Shown: positions 18,289 to 29,469 of the stretch, piece after piece
Position numbering within the stretch: the first letter of the stretch is position 1
Layout: every line of letters begins with the position of its first letter
Assembly (NCBI RefSeq): GCF_041897535.1
Contig: NZ_CP169217.1
Coordinates: forward strand, 2,604,001 to 2,668,000
Reading direction: 5' to 3'
Source of the DNA: Methylomicrobium lacus_A
GTDB taxonomy: Bacteria; Pseudomonadota; Gammaproteobacteria; Methylococcales; Methylomonadaceae
DNA length: 64,000 nucleotides
Position numbers and translations under genes: made by a program
Notes under the pieces: model-generated
What the model was told of the DNA's origin: nothing
Database searches by the model: none
What the model saw: only the letters and a program-made list of their open reading frames with translations

Positions 18289-18615
18289 GCAGGGTCCTGG
18301 AGTCTTAAATAACGGTTCATTGTATATGAAAGCAGACGGGCAAGGCTATCGACCTGGGCGCAGATATTAAAGACAGCGATTGCCAATGAAATCGTGTTCC
18401 GGCCCATTAATGTTTGAATCTGTTCGCTTAGCGTTTGTCCTAAGGCTTAGCTAAACAAGAGCTTCGCCAAGCTCGGGCCGGCGGAGCCAATACTTCACAG
18501 GGGCTGGTCAAAATTCGCCTACACGCAGAAGAGACTACTCGAACTGCACACCCGAGAGTAAAATAAGTCAATCATTCTACCCCACACTACAGATTCCAAC
18601 CATCGAGACATCCCC
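18289..18615. other. 327-bp intergenic region between divergent genes
   Basis: This stretch must contain the promoters of the DUF1538 operon (leftward) and of the Spy-like gene (rightward). A small 6-bp hairpin (gagctt / aagctc, 18459-18474) is the only structure seen. No convincing gene was found in it. Confidence 0.45.
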
Positions 18616-18993
18616 ATGAACAAACTGATCGTCGGCCTGATTTTGGGCTTCAGCACATCCTTGCCGGCTGTTGCCGAAACCCCGCAAGCCCCCTCCGAAA
18701 CTCCGGCTCCGGCCGCCGCCGCGCCACAGCCCGAAGCCGGCAAGCATCACGGCATCAAGTTGAAACAACTGAGCGAGGAACTTGACCTGAGCAAGGAGCA
18801 GGAAGCCAAAATCAAGTCGCTGTTTAAAAAGCATAAACAAAAAATCAAGGAAATCCGCGAAGAGAGCAAGGAAGAGGTCAAGGAGACGCTGACGCCGGCG
18901 CAAAAACTCAAGCTGTATCAGCTGAAGGAAAAAAATAAGGATAAAATCAATGCGCTGAAAGAAACGGTCAAGGAAGAAGAAAACAAGCCGTAA
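18616..18993 (+). CDS. Exported Spy/CpxP-like small helical protein
   Basis: A 125-residue protein with a signal peptide ending near STSLPAVA. A Pro/Ala-rich spacer is followed by a highly charged helical region (LSEELDLSKEQEAKIKSLFK, later SKEEVKETLTPAQKLKLYQL). The pair of helix-start motifs resembling LNLTxEQ and LTPEQ is the pattern of Spy/CpxP-type periplasmic proteins, which act as chaperones or envelope-stress sensors. The similarity is one of pattern, and the LTxxQ motif is only loosely kept (LDLSKEQ, LTPAQ). Lysine and glutamate make up most of the mature protein. The role is inferred, not shown. Confidence 0.6.
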   Translation: MNKLIVGLILGFSTSLPAVAETPQAPSETPAPAAAAPQPEAGKHHGIKLKQLSEELDLSKEQEAKIKSLFKKHKQKIKEIREESKEEVKETLTPAQKLKLYQLKEKNKDKINALKETVKEEENKP

Positions 18994-19013
18994 AACCCAG
19001 TACCGAGCTTTCG

Positions 19014-20969
19014 TCACGGCGTGAACGACGCGACCCAGCGTTTCAGTTGCTTGATGTCGGATGGCGCCGCCTGTTTGCCGTAACGCATTCGGATGAACAC
19101 CTCGGTAATCCGCTCGATTTCGGACGCATGCTGCGGCAGCTGGGTTTTGGCGCGTTCGGCGAAGTCTTTCGCGCCCTCGCCGCTGCCCTTGATCAGGCCC
19201 TTACGCGCGAGTTTGGCGCAGAAGCGCGCGTAGATCAGCAGCGTCGGGTCGGTTTGCCGGCGTTTTTGCAAGAGCATCGATGCCGTCAGCAATAACGTCA
19301 TCACGGCCACGATCACGGTCAGCCAATACACCATCTCCCCGCTGTCCTTGATGCCGAAGCCGGACAGGAAATTGGCCTGGTGCAGGCTGTCGTAATCGAT
19401 GATCCAACGCTGCCAGTTGTAATCGACGGTGCCCCAGATCAATCGGGCCTGCTTGATCAGGTTGAACACCTTGCCGAACTCTTGATGTTCCATATCGAAG
19501 AGTATTTCTGCGCCCGGACTCAAGCGGCTGACATCGAGCGGATATTCGATTCTTTCCGGTGCAATCGCCGCGGTCGGATCGTAGCGGACCCAGCCTGCAT
19601 TTTCATGCCAGACTTCGGCCCAAGCGTGCGCGTCGGCTTGCCTGACCTGAATGAAATGGCCGAGAGCGTTCACTTCGCCGCCCTGAAAACCGGTCACGAC
19701 GCGGGCAGGTATATGCGCGGCGCGCAGGAGATAGACGAAAGCGGAGGCATAATGGCTGCAAAAGCCTGCGCGCGTATCGAACAGGAACGATTCGATCGGA
19801 TTGTCGTCGAGTTTCGGAGGCTCCAGCGTGTAACGGAAGTTTTCGTTGCGGAAATGATCCAATAACTTTTGGGCAAAAGCCGCCGGCGTGGTGTTATAAC
19901 CGTGCAATTGGCTGACGAGTTCCTTGATACGCAGCGAGGGCTTGCCCGGCAATTGCACCGCATCCCGGTATTCGCCGGCCGATAGCGGCCCCGTATTGTA
20001 GGTCGGATAAGAAGTCAGCTTGTAGGCAACGCGCTGTTCGAAATTTCCCGAGGTGGTCAATTGATAATTGGCGTTTCGGGTCAGCGGCGCAGAAAAGCCG
20101 ACCGGCATGTCCAAGGCGAACACCCAGTTTTTCTCCTGCGGCTCCATCAACAAGGTATAACGGTAGGGGCTTCCCGAGACCTTTGGATTGCGCTTCGCAT
20201 AGTCCGCAAAATTCTGCGCCTGCATCCAGAGCTTACCGTTGGTCATCGACATCACCGGGCCACGCCAATAACGTTCTTGCGGCGGCGGTATCGGGCCGTC
20301 GAACTGCGCACGGAACACCAACTCATCGGACAAACTCAAATTGGTGATCGAACCGGGCTCCATCACTTCACTGAGGCCGGTCCTGTTTTGGGTTTCGCTG
20401 CCCACCGCCATCCATTTCGGCGCATCGAGGCGCGGAAACAGAATGAACATCGCGGCCGCGAGCGGCGCCGCCTGCAGGGTGATCAGGCCGGCCAGTTTGA
20501 GCGCCTGCACGAATTGCTTCTGTAAACCGTTCATAGCGATCAAAAGCGCCAGCAATAGGCAGCAAACGCCTCCGATATAGACGCCGAGCAGCATGTTTTG
20601 AGCATAAAGAAACTGGGTGGCGGCCACGACGAAAGTCATGTAGATGATCAGATAAAAGTCGCGCTCCTGTTTGATCTCCATCAGTTTCAGGCCCAGCGCA
20701 ATGATCAGCAGGCTGGAGCCGGCGTCGCGGCCGAGGATGCCTTGCCGTCCGACGAAGAGCAGCGCGATACCGACAAGCAGCAACAAAAACACGGGTAGCC
20801 GGCCGGGCAGCCAGGCCGGACGCCAGATGCCGAGCAAACGCCAGCCCCAGAGGGCGGTGAAAAAGCCGAAAGAAAGATTCGGGATATGCCGGAGGTGCGG
20901 CAGCACGGCCAGGCCGACCGTGCCGAGCAATAACAGCAAAATGTTTTTGTCGATTGCGGCCGTTTTCAT
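19014..20969 (-). CDS. DUF3488/transglutaminase membrane protein (TgpA type)
   Basis: About 651 residues. The N-terminal part has six to seven membrane segments (DUF3488). A periplasmic transglutaminase-like domain follows, with the catalytic Cys in TRAGFCSHYASAFVYLLR, then HIPARVVTGFQGGE, His in DAHAWAEVW and Asp in RYDPTAA. A last membrane segment and a short cytoplasmic tail close the protein. I take the ATG at 20969 because it overlaps the preceding gene's stop as ATGA; a GTG at 20978 is also in frame. It belongs to the moxR-DUF58-TgpA operon found widely in bacteria. The substrate of the peptidase or transglutaminase activity is unknown. Confidence 0.88.
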   Translation of the reverse strand: MKTAAIDKNILLLLLGTVGLAVLPHLRHIPNLSFGFFTALWGWRLLGIWRPAWLPGRLPVFLLLLVGIALLFVGRQGILGRDAGSSLLIIALGLKLMEIKQERDFYLIIYMTFVVAATQFLYAQNMLLGVYIGGVCCLLLALLIAMNGLQKQFVQALKLAGLITLQAAPLAAAMFILFPRLDAPKWMAVGSETQNRTGLSEVMEPGSITNLSLSDELVFRAQFDGPIPPPQERYWRGPVMSMTNGKLWMQAQNFADYAKRNPKVSGSPYRYTLLMEPQEKNWVFALDMPVGFSAPLTRNANYQLTTSGNFEQRVAYKLTSYPTYNTGPLSAGEYRDAVQLPGKPSLRIKELVSQLHGYNTTPAAFAQKLLDHFRNENFRYTLEPPKLDDNPIESFLFDTRAGFCSHYASAFVYLLRAAHIPARVVTGFQGGEVNALGHFIQVRQADAHAWAEVWHENAGWVRYDPTAAIAPERIEYPLDVSRLSPGAEILFDMEHQEFGKVFNLIKQARLIWGTVDYNWQRWIIDYDSLHQANFLSGFGIKDSGEMVYWLTVIVAVMTLLLTASMLLQKRRQTDPTLLIYARFCAKLARKGLIKGSGEGAKDFAERAKTQLPQHASEIERITEVFIRMRYGKQAAPSDIKQLKRWVASFTP

Positions 20970-21916
20970 GGCGAGCACAGCGCCAAGGCTTCGAGGCAGG
21001 ATTGCCGATGCTGCGCGCCGCTAGCGGGCGCCAGTAGGACGCCGGGCAGGCAAAGACCGTAGTCCAAACCAGCCTTGTCCGCATCGAGCACCCAGCGGCA
21101 TAATTGGCAGAGACGTTCTTCCAGATCATAGCCCGGTGTGCCGTCCAGTTCCAACCAGAGCTCGCCGTTGCTGTCGCCGCCGTATTGCTTGCTGAATACG
21201 CCTTGCCCTTTCGCGTAGGCTTTCCAATGGATGTGCTTGATCGAGTCGCCGGCTTCGTAGTTTTTCAGGCCGTAAAAATCATCGTTGCCCTTTTGGCTGG
21301 CGCCCTCCTGATTGGCGCCGAGGGCCGCTTGCGGAAAAGGCAGATCGGCCACGGCAGGCTTAGGATAAACCAGGACTCTCAGATCGAAACGCAGCGGCGA
21401 CCAGACGCGAAACAGGCCGAGCGGAAAGGTGCTGTACAAGGTGATCGTGCCGGCCTCAAACCAGCCCCGCCGGGCGGTGTGTCGATAAACGAAGGTTGGA
21501 TTTTGACTGTCAGCCGGAAGGGACAGAACGGTTTCGATTTGGCCCGCAATCCTGATTTGCGGGCGCGGCATTGCCGACGGATTGTAGATATGGAGTGGAA
21601 AAGCGGCCATTTCGCCCGCAAACACCGGTTTCGCAAGGCCTTCGCTAATCACCAGCCCGGACAGCGATTTGAAGCTGTGCACGGTCGTGATGAAAAAGGT
21701 GCTGGCCAATAAGAACGACAGCAGATAGACCAGATTGTTGTTATAAACGAAGCCGATGAAAAACAGCAGCAGCGTCAGCAATGCAAAGCCGAGGCCGCGC
21801 GGGGTCGGCAGGATGAAGATGCGGCGATGGTTCAGTGTGATCGGCCCCGGCGCGGGGTTCTCGCCGAGCACGAAGCGGCTGAGCCGGAAGCGCTCCTTCA
21901 AGGCCAAGGCATTCAT
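20966..21916 (-). CDS. DUF58 domain protein
   Basis: A 316-residue protein with two N-terminal hydrophobic segments (GFALLTLLLFFIGFVYNNN and a following one). The soluble region carries the DUF58 core YEAGDSIKHIHWKAYAKGQG. DUF58 proteins resemble von Willebrand A domains and usually partner MoxR ATPases. The start ATG overlaps the moxR stop by one base, and its stop overlaps the next gene's start, so the three are translationally coupled. Frame continuation upstream of 21916 is only a shadow of moxR. The molecular role is probably an adaptor in MoxR-driven assembly; that is inference. Confidence 0.88.
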   Translation of the reverse strand: MNALALKERFRLSRFVLGENPAPGPITLNHRRIFILPTPRGLGFALLTLLLFFIGFVYNNNLVYLLSFLLASTFFITTVHSFKSLSGLVISEGLAKPVFAGEMAAFPLHIYNPSAMPRPQIRIAGQIETVLSLPADSQNPTFVYRHTARRGWFEAGTITLYSTFPLGLFRVWSPLRFDLRVLVYPKPAVADLPFPQAALGANQEGASQKGNDDFYGLKNYEAGDSIKHIHWKAYAKGQGVFSKQYGGDSNGELWLELDGTPGYDLEERLCQLCRWVLDADKAGLDYGLCLPGVLLAPASGAQHRQSCLEALALCSP

Positions 21917-22818
21917 CAAACGGCGACCTGCCTCAGGATCGGCGCGACGACCGCGTCGGCCTCGACGCTGCCCGAGCGAATCCGGTGCCCTGCGACCGAA
22001 GCCAGTACCGCCTGAATGTCTTCCGGAATCACCGCGTCGCGGCCGTCCATGTAAGCCCAGGCCTTGGCTGCGGTCAGCAGCGCAAGTCCTGCGCGCGGAG
22101 AAAGCCCCGTGGGATAAGCCGCCGATTCGCGGGTAAAGCGGATGATCGCCTGGCAATAATCGAGCAGAGCATTCGAGGCATGCACCTCTAGCACTTCTTT
22201 TTGAATGCGTTGGAGTTGTTCCGGCGGCAGCTTGACGGTCAGTGTGTCGATCAAGCGGTGCCGGCTTTGGCCTGCCAACAGCAGGCGCTCGGAGGCGGAG
22301 TCCGGGTAACCGAGCTCGATCCGCATCAGGAAGCGGTCCAACTGCGATTCGGGCAGCGGAAAGGTGCCGATCTGGTGCGCCGGGTTTTGCGTCGCGATCA
22401 CGAAAAAAGGCTCCGGCAATGGATAAGTCTTGCCGTCCACGGTGACCTGATGTTCTTCCATCGCTTCGAGCAATGCGCTTTGCGCCTTCGGCGTCGAGCG
22501 GTTGATTTCGTCGGCCAGCACCATCTGCGTGAAAATCGGTCCCGGATGAAAGGTAAATTGCTGGTTCTTCGCATCGAACACCGAGGCGCCGATCATGTCG
22601 GCCGGTAATAGATCGCTGGTAAACTGGATGCGCTGGTAATCGAGGCCGAACAGTTTCGCGAGCGTGTGCGCCAGCGTGGTCTTGCCAACGCCCGGAATGT
22701 CCTCGATCAACAGATGCCCGCGCGCCAGCAGGCAACAGACCGCCAGCCGGACCTGCCGCCGTTTGCCGAGCAGGATTTGATTGGCCGAATCCAGTAACGC
22801 GTTGATTGCATTTTGCAT
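21916..22818 (-). CDS. MoxR-family AAA+ ATPase
   Basis: A 300-residue AAA+ chaperone-like ATPase. It carries Walker A IPGVGKTTLAH, Walker B VLADEINRSTPKAQSALLEA, sensor 1 FFVIATQNPAHQIGTFPLPE and the C-terminal lid with LSPRAGLALLTAAKAWA. Start chosen at the ATG at 22818; the frame stays open further upstream but runs across the divergent DksA-like gene and has no family similarity there. MoxR ATPases remodel or activate partners, often von Willebrand-type proteins. The coupled DUF58 and transglutaminase genes downstream are the natural partners. The divergent start of the DksA-like gene lies 145 bp away. Confidence 0.92.
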   Translation of the reverse strand: MQNAINALLDSANQILLGKRRQVRLAVCCLLARGHLLIEDIPGVGKTTLAHTLAKLFGLDYQRIQFTSDLLPADMIGASVFDAKNQQFTFHPGPIFTQMVLADEINRSTPKAQSALLEAMEEHQVTVDGKTYPLPEPFFVIATQNPAHQIGTFPLPESQLDRFLMRIELGYPDSASERLLLAGQSRHRLIDTLTVKLPPEQLQRIQKEVLEVHASNALLDYCQAIIRFTRESAAYPTGLSPRAGLALLTAAKAWAYMDGRDAVIPEDIQAVLASVAGHRIRSGSVEADAVVAPILRQVAV

Positions 22819-22962
22819 GAGTGATGATACGATGCTAGATGAGAAACGCCGGCTTGCGACAAACCCGGCAAGGCCCTTGAAGTATAGCAGGATGTCACGC
22901 TGCATCCTTAAGGCCACGGACAGCGCGCAAGCCAACAATAGACTGACATGGAGGAAAAAACC

Positions 22963-23301
22963 GTGAACGATTATGAAGAAATACGCGGCAATTTGATCGG
23001 CATGCTGGAAGAGCTGAACGACCGCTTGAGCAAGATCACCGACGATGTGAAGCATACCGAAGAGCCGCCGGAAAAGGACTTTGCAGAACAGGCCGTGCAG
23101 GCCGAGAACGATGAAGTGCTGGATTTTCTCGGCAATCGCGCCAGAAGCGAAATCGCGCAAATCAAGGACGCGATCGCCAGGATCGATTCCGGCCATTACG
23201 GCATCTGCCAAAGCTGCGGCGAACCGATCGCGAAGGCGCGGCTGAAAGCACTGCCTTATTCGAATTTGTGCATCAAATGCGCGAGCCAACAAGGCTGTTG
23301 A
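22963..23301 (+). CDS. TraR/DksA-family zinc-finger protein
   Basis: A short RNA-polymerase-binding type protein of 112 residues. It has a charged helical N-terminal half and a C-terminal four-cysteine zinc finger (YGICQSCGEPIAKARLK ... NLCIKCASQQGC). I choose the GTG at 22963 because GGAGG lies 8 bases upstream of it. An ATG at 22948 is in frame, but the ribosome site would then lie inside the gene. It is shorter than classical DksA (about 150) and lacks the long coiled coil with the DxxDxA tip, so it is a DksA-like paralogue rather than DksA itself. Its targets are unknown. Confidence 0.85.
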   Translation: MNDYEEIRGNLIGMLEELNDRLSKITDDVKHTEEPPEKDFAEQAVQAENDEVLDFLGNRARSEIAQIKDAIARIDSGHYGICQSCGEPIAKARLKALPYSNLCIKCASQQGC

Positions 23302-23320
23302 GACGACTACCGCACACGCG

Positions 23321-24373
23321 ATGATTGAACTTCTAGCGATAGCCCGGCAATTTTCCGGGTCGAGTACGGCTGTGTTGCCGCTGGGCAACGGCCTGATCAA
23401 CGCGACGTATCTGGTCACGACCGCCGCCGAGCCATTCGTGCTTCAGTGCATCAATGCGCATGTCTTTCCGGAGCCGGAAGCGATTCTCACGAACCTGGCC
23501 GAGATCGGCAGGCATATCGACAGCAAGGCACCCGAAGCGGTCGAACTGCAAATCCCTCGGCTGATCCAGTCCGAAGCCGGCTTCGACTCGGTCTGCGACG
23601 ACCGGGGCCGCATCTGGCGCGCGACCCGTTATATTGCCGATACGGTCAGCCTGGAAGTGCTCGGCAATCTGCACGAGGCCCGTCAGGCCGGCTTTGCGCT
23701 CGGACATTTTCACCGCCTGCTCAGCGACCTCGATCCTGTACGGCTGAAGGATACGCTACCCGGCTTCCATATTACGCCAGCCTATCTGGCGAATTATGAC
23801 CGCATCCAGCCAACGGCCGATCCGAACCGGATCAGCAAGGATTGCTCATCATTTATCGAACGCCACCGCGTCTTCGCCGACGATCTCGAAACGGCAAAGC
23901 GGCAAGGCCTCTTGCCGCTCAGAATCATCCATGGCGACCCGAAGCTGAACAACTTTTTATTCGACCGCGACCGGCAAAAAGCGGTCGGTCTGATCGATCT
24001 CGATACGGTCAAGCCGGGCCTCCTGCATTACGACATCGGCGACTGTTTGCGCTCCTGCTGCCACCGCCCCGAAAACGACACGTTCGATCCTGACATCGGC
24101 GAGGCGATACTGGCCAGTTATCTCGATGAAGCCGGCCATTTCTTTACCGGCCCCGATTATGACTATCTCTATGCCGCGATCCGGCTGATTCCGTTCGAGT
24201 TGGGCCTGCGTTTCTATACCGACCATCTCGAAGGCGACCGCTACTTCAAGGTCGAAGGACCGGAGCAGAATCTCGAACGTGCCCTCGGTCAATTCCGTTT
24301 GTGTAAAAGCATCATCGCTCAGGAAGGGGCCATCATAAAGCTGGTCGAATCCTTGCTCGGCAAAACGGCATGA
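23321..24373 (+). CDS. Aminoglycoside-phosphotransferase-fold kinase-like protein
   Basis: A 350-residue protein of the APH/choline-kinase fold. The catalytic loop reads IIHGDPKLNNFLFD (HGDxxxxN) and the metal-binding segment VGLIDLDTVKPG. An N-terminal nucleotide-binding lobe carries LPLGNGLINATYLV. The pattern, including NGLINATYLV, resembles the sugar-kinase group that includes N-acetylhexosamine 1-kinase rather than drug-resistance enzymes. Neither a sugar operon nor a resistance context is present; neighbours are a DksA-like gene (19 bp upstream) and an EamA transporter. The substrate is therefore unknown, probably a sugar or small alcohol. Confidence 0.75.
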   Translation: MIELLAIARQFSGSSTAVLPLGNGLINATYLVTTAAEPFVLQCINAHVFPEPEAILTNLAEIGRHIDSKAPEAVELQIPRLIQSEAGFDSVCDDRGRIWRATRYIADTVSLEVLGNLHEARQAGFALGHFHRLLSDLDPVRLKDTLPGFHITPAYLANYDRIQPTADPNRISKDCSSFIERHRVFADDLETAKRQGLLPLRIIHGDPKLNNFLFDRDRQKAVGLIDLDTVKPGLLHYDIGDCLRSCCHRPENDTFDPDIGEAILASYLDEAGHFFTGPDYDYLYAAIRLIPFELGLRFYTDHLEGDRYFKVEGPEQNLERALGQFRLCKSIIAQEGAIIKLVESLLGKTA

Positions 24374-24426
24374 TTCGCCTCGGCGCCCCGTTGACGGTAT
24401 TGCCGGATCCCGCCGAATCCTAAGTG

Positions 24427-25326
24427 ATGGACAGGCGGAATTATGCGATCGGCCTCGCCCTGGTGCTGCTTGGCGCCTTGGGCTTCTCGATCAAATCGAT
24501 CCTGATCAAGATGGCTTATGCGGCCAGCCCCGGCATCGATGCGATCACGCTGCTTGCGCTCAGGATGCTGTTCGCCCTGCCTTTTTTCATCGCCGCGGCG
24601 CTTTTGCATAACCTCAAGGCGCACCCGCCGGCCTTGTCGAAACAGGAATGGCTGTTCGTGACGCTGCTCGGACTTGACGGTTATTACTTCGCCAGTTATT
24701 TGGACTTCGCGAGCCTGCAATACATCGCGGCAGGACTGGAGCGGGTGATCCTGTTCCTGTATCCGACCTTCGTCGTGCTGTTTTCGGCGCTGCTGTTCCG
24801 CCGCCCTATCACCGCGGCCGTGTTGATCGCGCTATTGCTCAGTTACGGCGGCCTGATCCTGGTCTTTCTCGACCATCTCTCCGCCGCCTCGCCGAATCTC
24901 TGGCTCGGTTCGGCGCTGGTACTGGGCAGCGCGCTCGTGTTCGCGGGCTTTACGATGGGCAGCGGCGTGATGGTGCACAAGATCGGCTCGATCCGCTTTA
25001 CCGCCTATACGATGACCGCGGCCGGCATCGCCACCTTGATTCATTTCGCGGTGCAGCGCGGCAGCGCGCTGATCGGCTTTGCCGCCGACGTGTATGGACT
25101 GGCCCTGTTGATCACGGTCTTTTCGACCGTGCTGCCGGCATTTTCGATGAATGCGGGCATCCGCCGTATCGGAGCGGATTTCGCGTCCATCATCAGCACG
25201 ACCGGCCCGATCGCGACCTTGATCTTCGCGTATTTCTTGCTGGATGAGCCCGTTTCCGCAATACAGCTCGGCGGCACGGCGCTGGTGTTGAGCGGCGTCT
25301 ATGTGCTGGGCAAAAACAAAGTCTGA
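24427..25326 (+). CDS. EamA-family (DMT superfamily) transporter
   Basis: A 299-residue inner-membrane protein with ten predicted helices in two homologous five-helix halves, as in EamA/RhaT transporters. The first half begins IGLALVLLGALGFSIKSILI and the second contains WLGSALVLGSALVFAGFTMG. The halves close with ISTTGPIATLIFAYFLLDEP and TALVLSGVYVLGKNK, the usual end of the family. Members export metabolites or amino acids; the substrate here cannot be read. The ATG at 24427 is preceded by an overlapping GTG at 24424 that could also be used. It follows the kinase-like gene by about 50 bp. Confidence 0.88.
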   Translation: MDRRNYAIGLALVLLGALGFSIKSILIKMAYAASPGIDAITLLALRMLFALPFFIAAALLHNLKAHPPALSKQEWLFVTLLGLDGYYFASYLDFASLQYIAAGLERVILFLYPTFVVLFSALLFRRPITAAVLIALLLSYGGLILVFLDHLSAASPNLWLGSALVLGSALVFAGFTMGSGVMVHKIGSIRFTAYTMTAAGIATLIHFAVQRGSALIGFAADVYGLALLITVFSTVLPAFSMNAGIRRIGADFASIISTTGPIATLIFAYFLLDEPVSAIQLGGTALVLSGVYVLGKNKV

Positions 25327-25432
25327 TTCGGCATTCCACGGCAATTTTTTGCCAACTTATTGGCTTTCTTGAGGTCTCAAGATAAGTTACATAGCCTGCG
25401 CTCCGCTTTAAGCGAAGCCGGAGAGACCGAAC

Positions 25433-26173
25433 ATGACAATATCGGAAGCCAATACGCTTTTAGAAATGCCCCCGCAATGGGTGTGTCTGGAATGCGGCTA
25501 CAACATGATCGGCGAAATGCCCGATGTTTGCCCTTTCTGCGGCGCCCGACACGAGCGCTTTTTGCCTTGGGAGGTCGCCGAGCACCAATTTCGGGTGACC
25601 GAGTTTCCGGTCGACGACACGGTGACTCAGCTGCTTTCGGTGCCGAAACTCGGTTACGAACATGCCGCCTACCGGATCGAAACCGCGCAAGGCGGGGTGT
25701 GGATCGATGCGCCCTCCGCATTCAACCGCGACCTGGCGCCGGTTCGGGCGATCCTGTTCACGCATCATCACTTCATGGGCGCCTCGAACCAATACCGAAA
25801 GCTCTGGCAATCGGAAGTCTGGCTGCATGAACACGATGCGAGCCAGCCCTTGGCAAGATCGTTCACCGTCGATCACCGTTTTACGGAAAGCTTTAGCGCT
25901 TTCGGTATAGAGGCCCATCACTGCGGCGGCCATACGCAGGGCTTTACGTTTTACATCTACCGCGACGTGCTGTTCATCTGCGATTACGTCTTTTTGACTC
26001 CAGCCGGCATGATTTTCAATCCCTATGGCCCCGAGCGCGAAACCCGCCAGCAGGCTTCCTTTATTCGCGAGGTCCTGGCAAAGCGGACGCTTATGACCGT
26101 CTGCGGCTATAACTATGTGGCCCCTTTTGCTGACTGGCTACCCCGGTTTGAACGCCTGTTGGCGGAGCGCTAA
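25433..26173 (+). CDS. Rubredoxin-like zinc ribbon fused to a divergent metallo-beta-lactamase-fold domain
   Basis: A 246-residue protein. Residues 15-40 hold two CxxC knuckles (Cys18, 21, 33, 36) in the form WVCLECGYNMIGEMPDVCPF, a rubredoxin-like iron or zinc site. The remainder looks like a metallo-beta-lactamase fold, with strand-loop AILFTHHHFMGASNQYR and later HHCGGHTQGFTFYIYRDVL and ICDYV. The first metal motif has lost the usual HxHxDH (it reads HHHFMG), so the metal site is altered or absent. Such architecture suggests an electron-transfer or oxygen-handling role in place of classical hydrolysis. Function unknown; the aconitase gene follows by 41 bp. Confidence 0.78.
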   Translation: MTISEANTLLEMPPQWVCLECGYNMIGEMPDVCPFCGARHERFLPWEVAEHQFRVTEFPVDDTVTQLLSVPKLGYEHAAYRIETAQGGVWIDAPSAFNRDLAPVRAILFTHHHFMGASNQYRKLWQSEVWLHEHDASQPLARSFTVDHRFTESFSAFGIEAHHCGGHTQGFTFYIYRDVLFICDYVFLTPAGMIFNPYGPERETRQQASFIREVLAKRTLMTVCGYNYVAPFADWLPRFERLLAER

Positions 26174-26214
26174 GTCCTGCGATTTTAACCCGATACTCTG
26201 AGGAGGTTCCCGCG

Positions 26215-28923
<2,709 letters not shown>

Positions 28924-28933
28924 AAACGCGCAT

Positions 28934-29140
28934 TTATTCGAGGGCGATCGTCTCCTCGATGCAGTGGCTGACGCCGAGCTCGGGAGCTTCCAGCGTCATC
29001 TTGACCCGGATGGAGTTCCTCCCCGCCAGTTGCCCGTTCTCAACTGCTTTCAGCACCGCATGTTCGATTTCGCGCTGCGAGGTCACGCCGACTTTCTTCA
29101 GGTATTTCCGGATTTCCATATTCAAGGTGTCTTCGTTCAT
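28934..29140 (-). CDS. DUF6494 small protein
   Basis: A 68-residue protein with residues MNEDTLNMEIRKYLKKVGVT followed by SQREIEHAVLKAVENGQLAG and a strand-rich C-terminus. I recognise it as DUF6494, a small conserved domain of unknown function. No signal peptide or membrane segment is seen. It is preceded by a strong ribosome site (GGGAGGTTCCT reading into ATG on the minus strand). It is convergent with aconitase, with no terminator in the 10-bp gap, so transcripts probably overlap. Function unknown. Confidence 0.75.
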   Translation of the reverse strand: MNEDTLNMEIRKYLKKVGVTSQREIEHAVLKAVENGQLAGRNSIRVKMTLEAPELGVSHCIEETIALE

Positions 29141-29302
29141 AGGAACCTCCCGAGGATCAGTGATTTGATTTACCAGATGGTGCGGCCGACTTTCCTGGCC
29201 GACGATAGAGTGACCCGAGCAGCGCTAAATAATTCATTTTCAAGGCCCACGCTTTGCGCCTAAAACTTTGTTGAACTTTTTATATCCCGTCGAATCCTAT
29301 TA

Positions 29303-29405
29303 GCCGTACGTCTCCTACGGCGTCGGATCAGCCTAGCTCTCCCCCTGCATTCGGCTGATTTTCTTTAAACCCCAAAATATCGATCCGGTATTTTGGGGTT
29401 TTCTT
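29303..29405 (+). ncRNA. Candidate small RNA with three consecutive stem-loops and C-rich loops
   Basis: No gene covers 29141-29469. On the plus strand three stem-loops follow one another. The first is 29303-29321 (gccgta / tacggc, loop cgtctcc). The second is 29327-29359 (atcagcc / ggctgat, 19-base loop containing ctctccccct). The third is a 13-bp stem at 29367-29401 followed by a pyrimidine-rich tail, a good intrinsic terminator. No upstream plus-strand gene needs that terminator, since aconitase ends 440 bp earlier and a minus-strand gene intervenes. C-rich loops complementary to ribosome-binding sites are typical of some trans-acting small RNAs. A TTGAAC element near 29272 could be a -35 box. 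Start site uncertain. Confidence 0.45.
29367..29405 (+). terminator. Strong intrinsic terminator
   Basis: A 13-bp perfect stem (aaaccccaaaata / tattttggggttt), a 9-base loop and the tail tctttttct. It most likely ends the candidate small RNA; it lies 65 bp before the HDOD gene. Confidence 0.85.
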
Positions 29406-29469
29406 TTTCTATCCGGCCTTTTATTGGGTTTCTTTGCTATGCTCATAGCATCTTCACCTTACCCTCGCC

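Noticed and set aside
21917..22735. An N-terminal extension of the DUF58 protein
   Set aside because: It is another frame of moxR; the overlapping start at 21916 gives the usual DUF58 N-terminus.
22819..23418. An N-terminal extension of the MoxR ATPase to 500 residues
   Set aside because: The extension has no family similarity and is the reverse strand of the DksA-like gene. The ATG at 22818 gives a normal-length ATPase.
23321..24373. An aminoglycoside-resistance gene
   Set aside because: Only the fold motif is shared. The N-terminal sequence resembles sugar kinases, and no resistance context is present.
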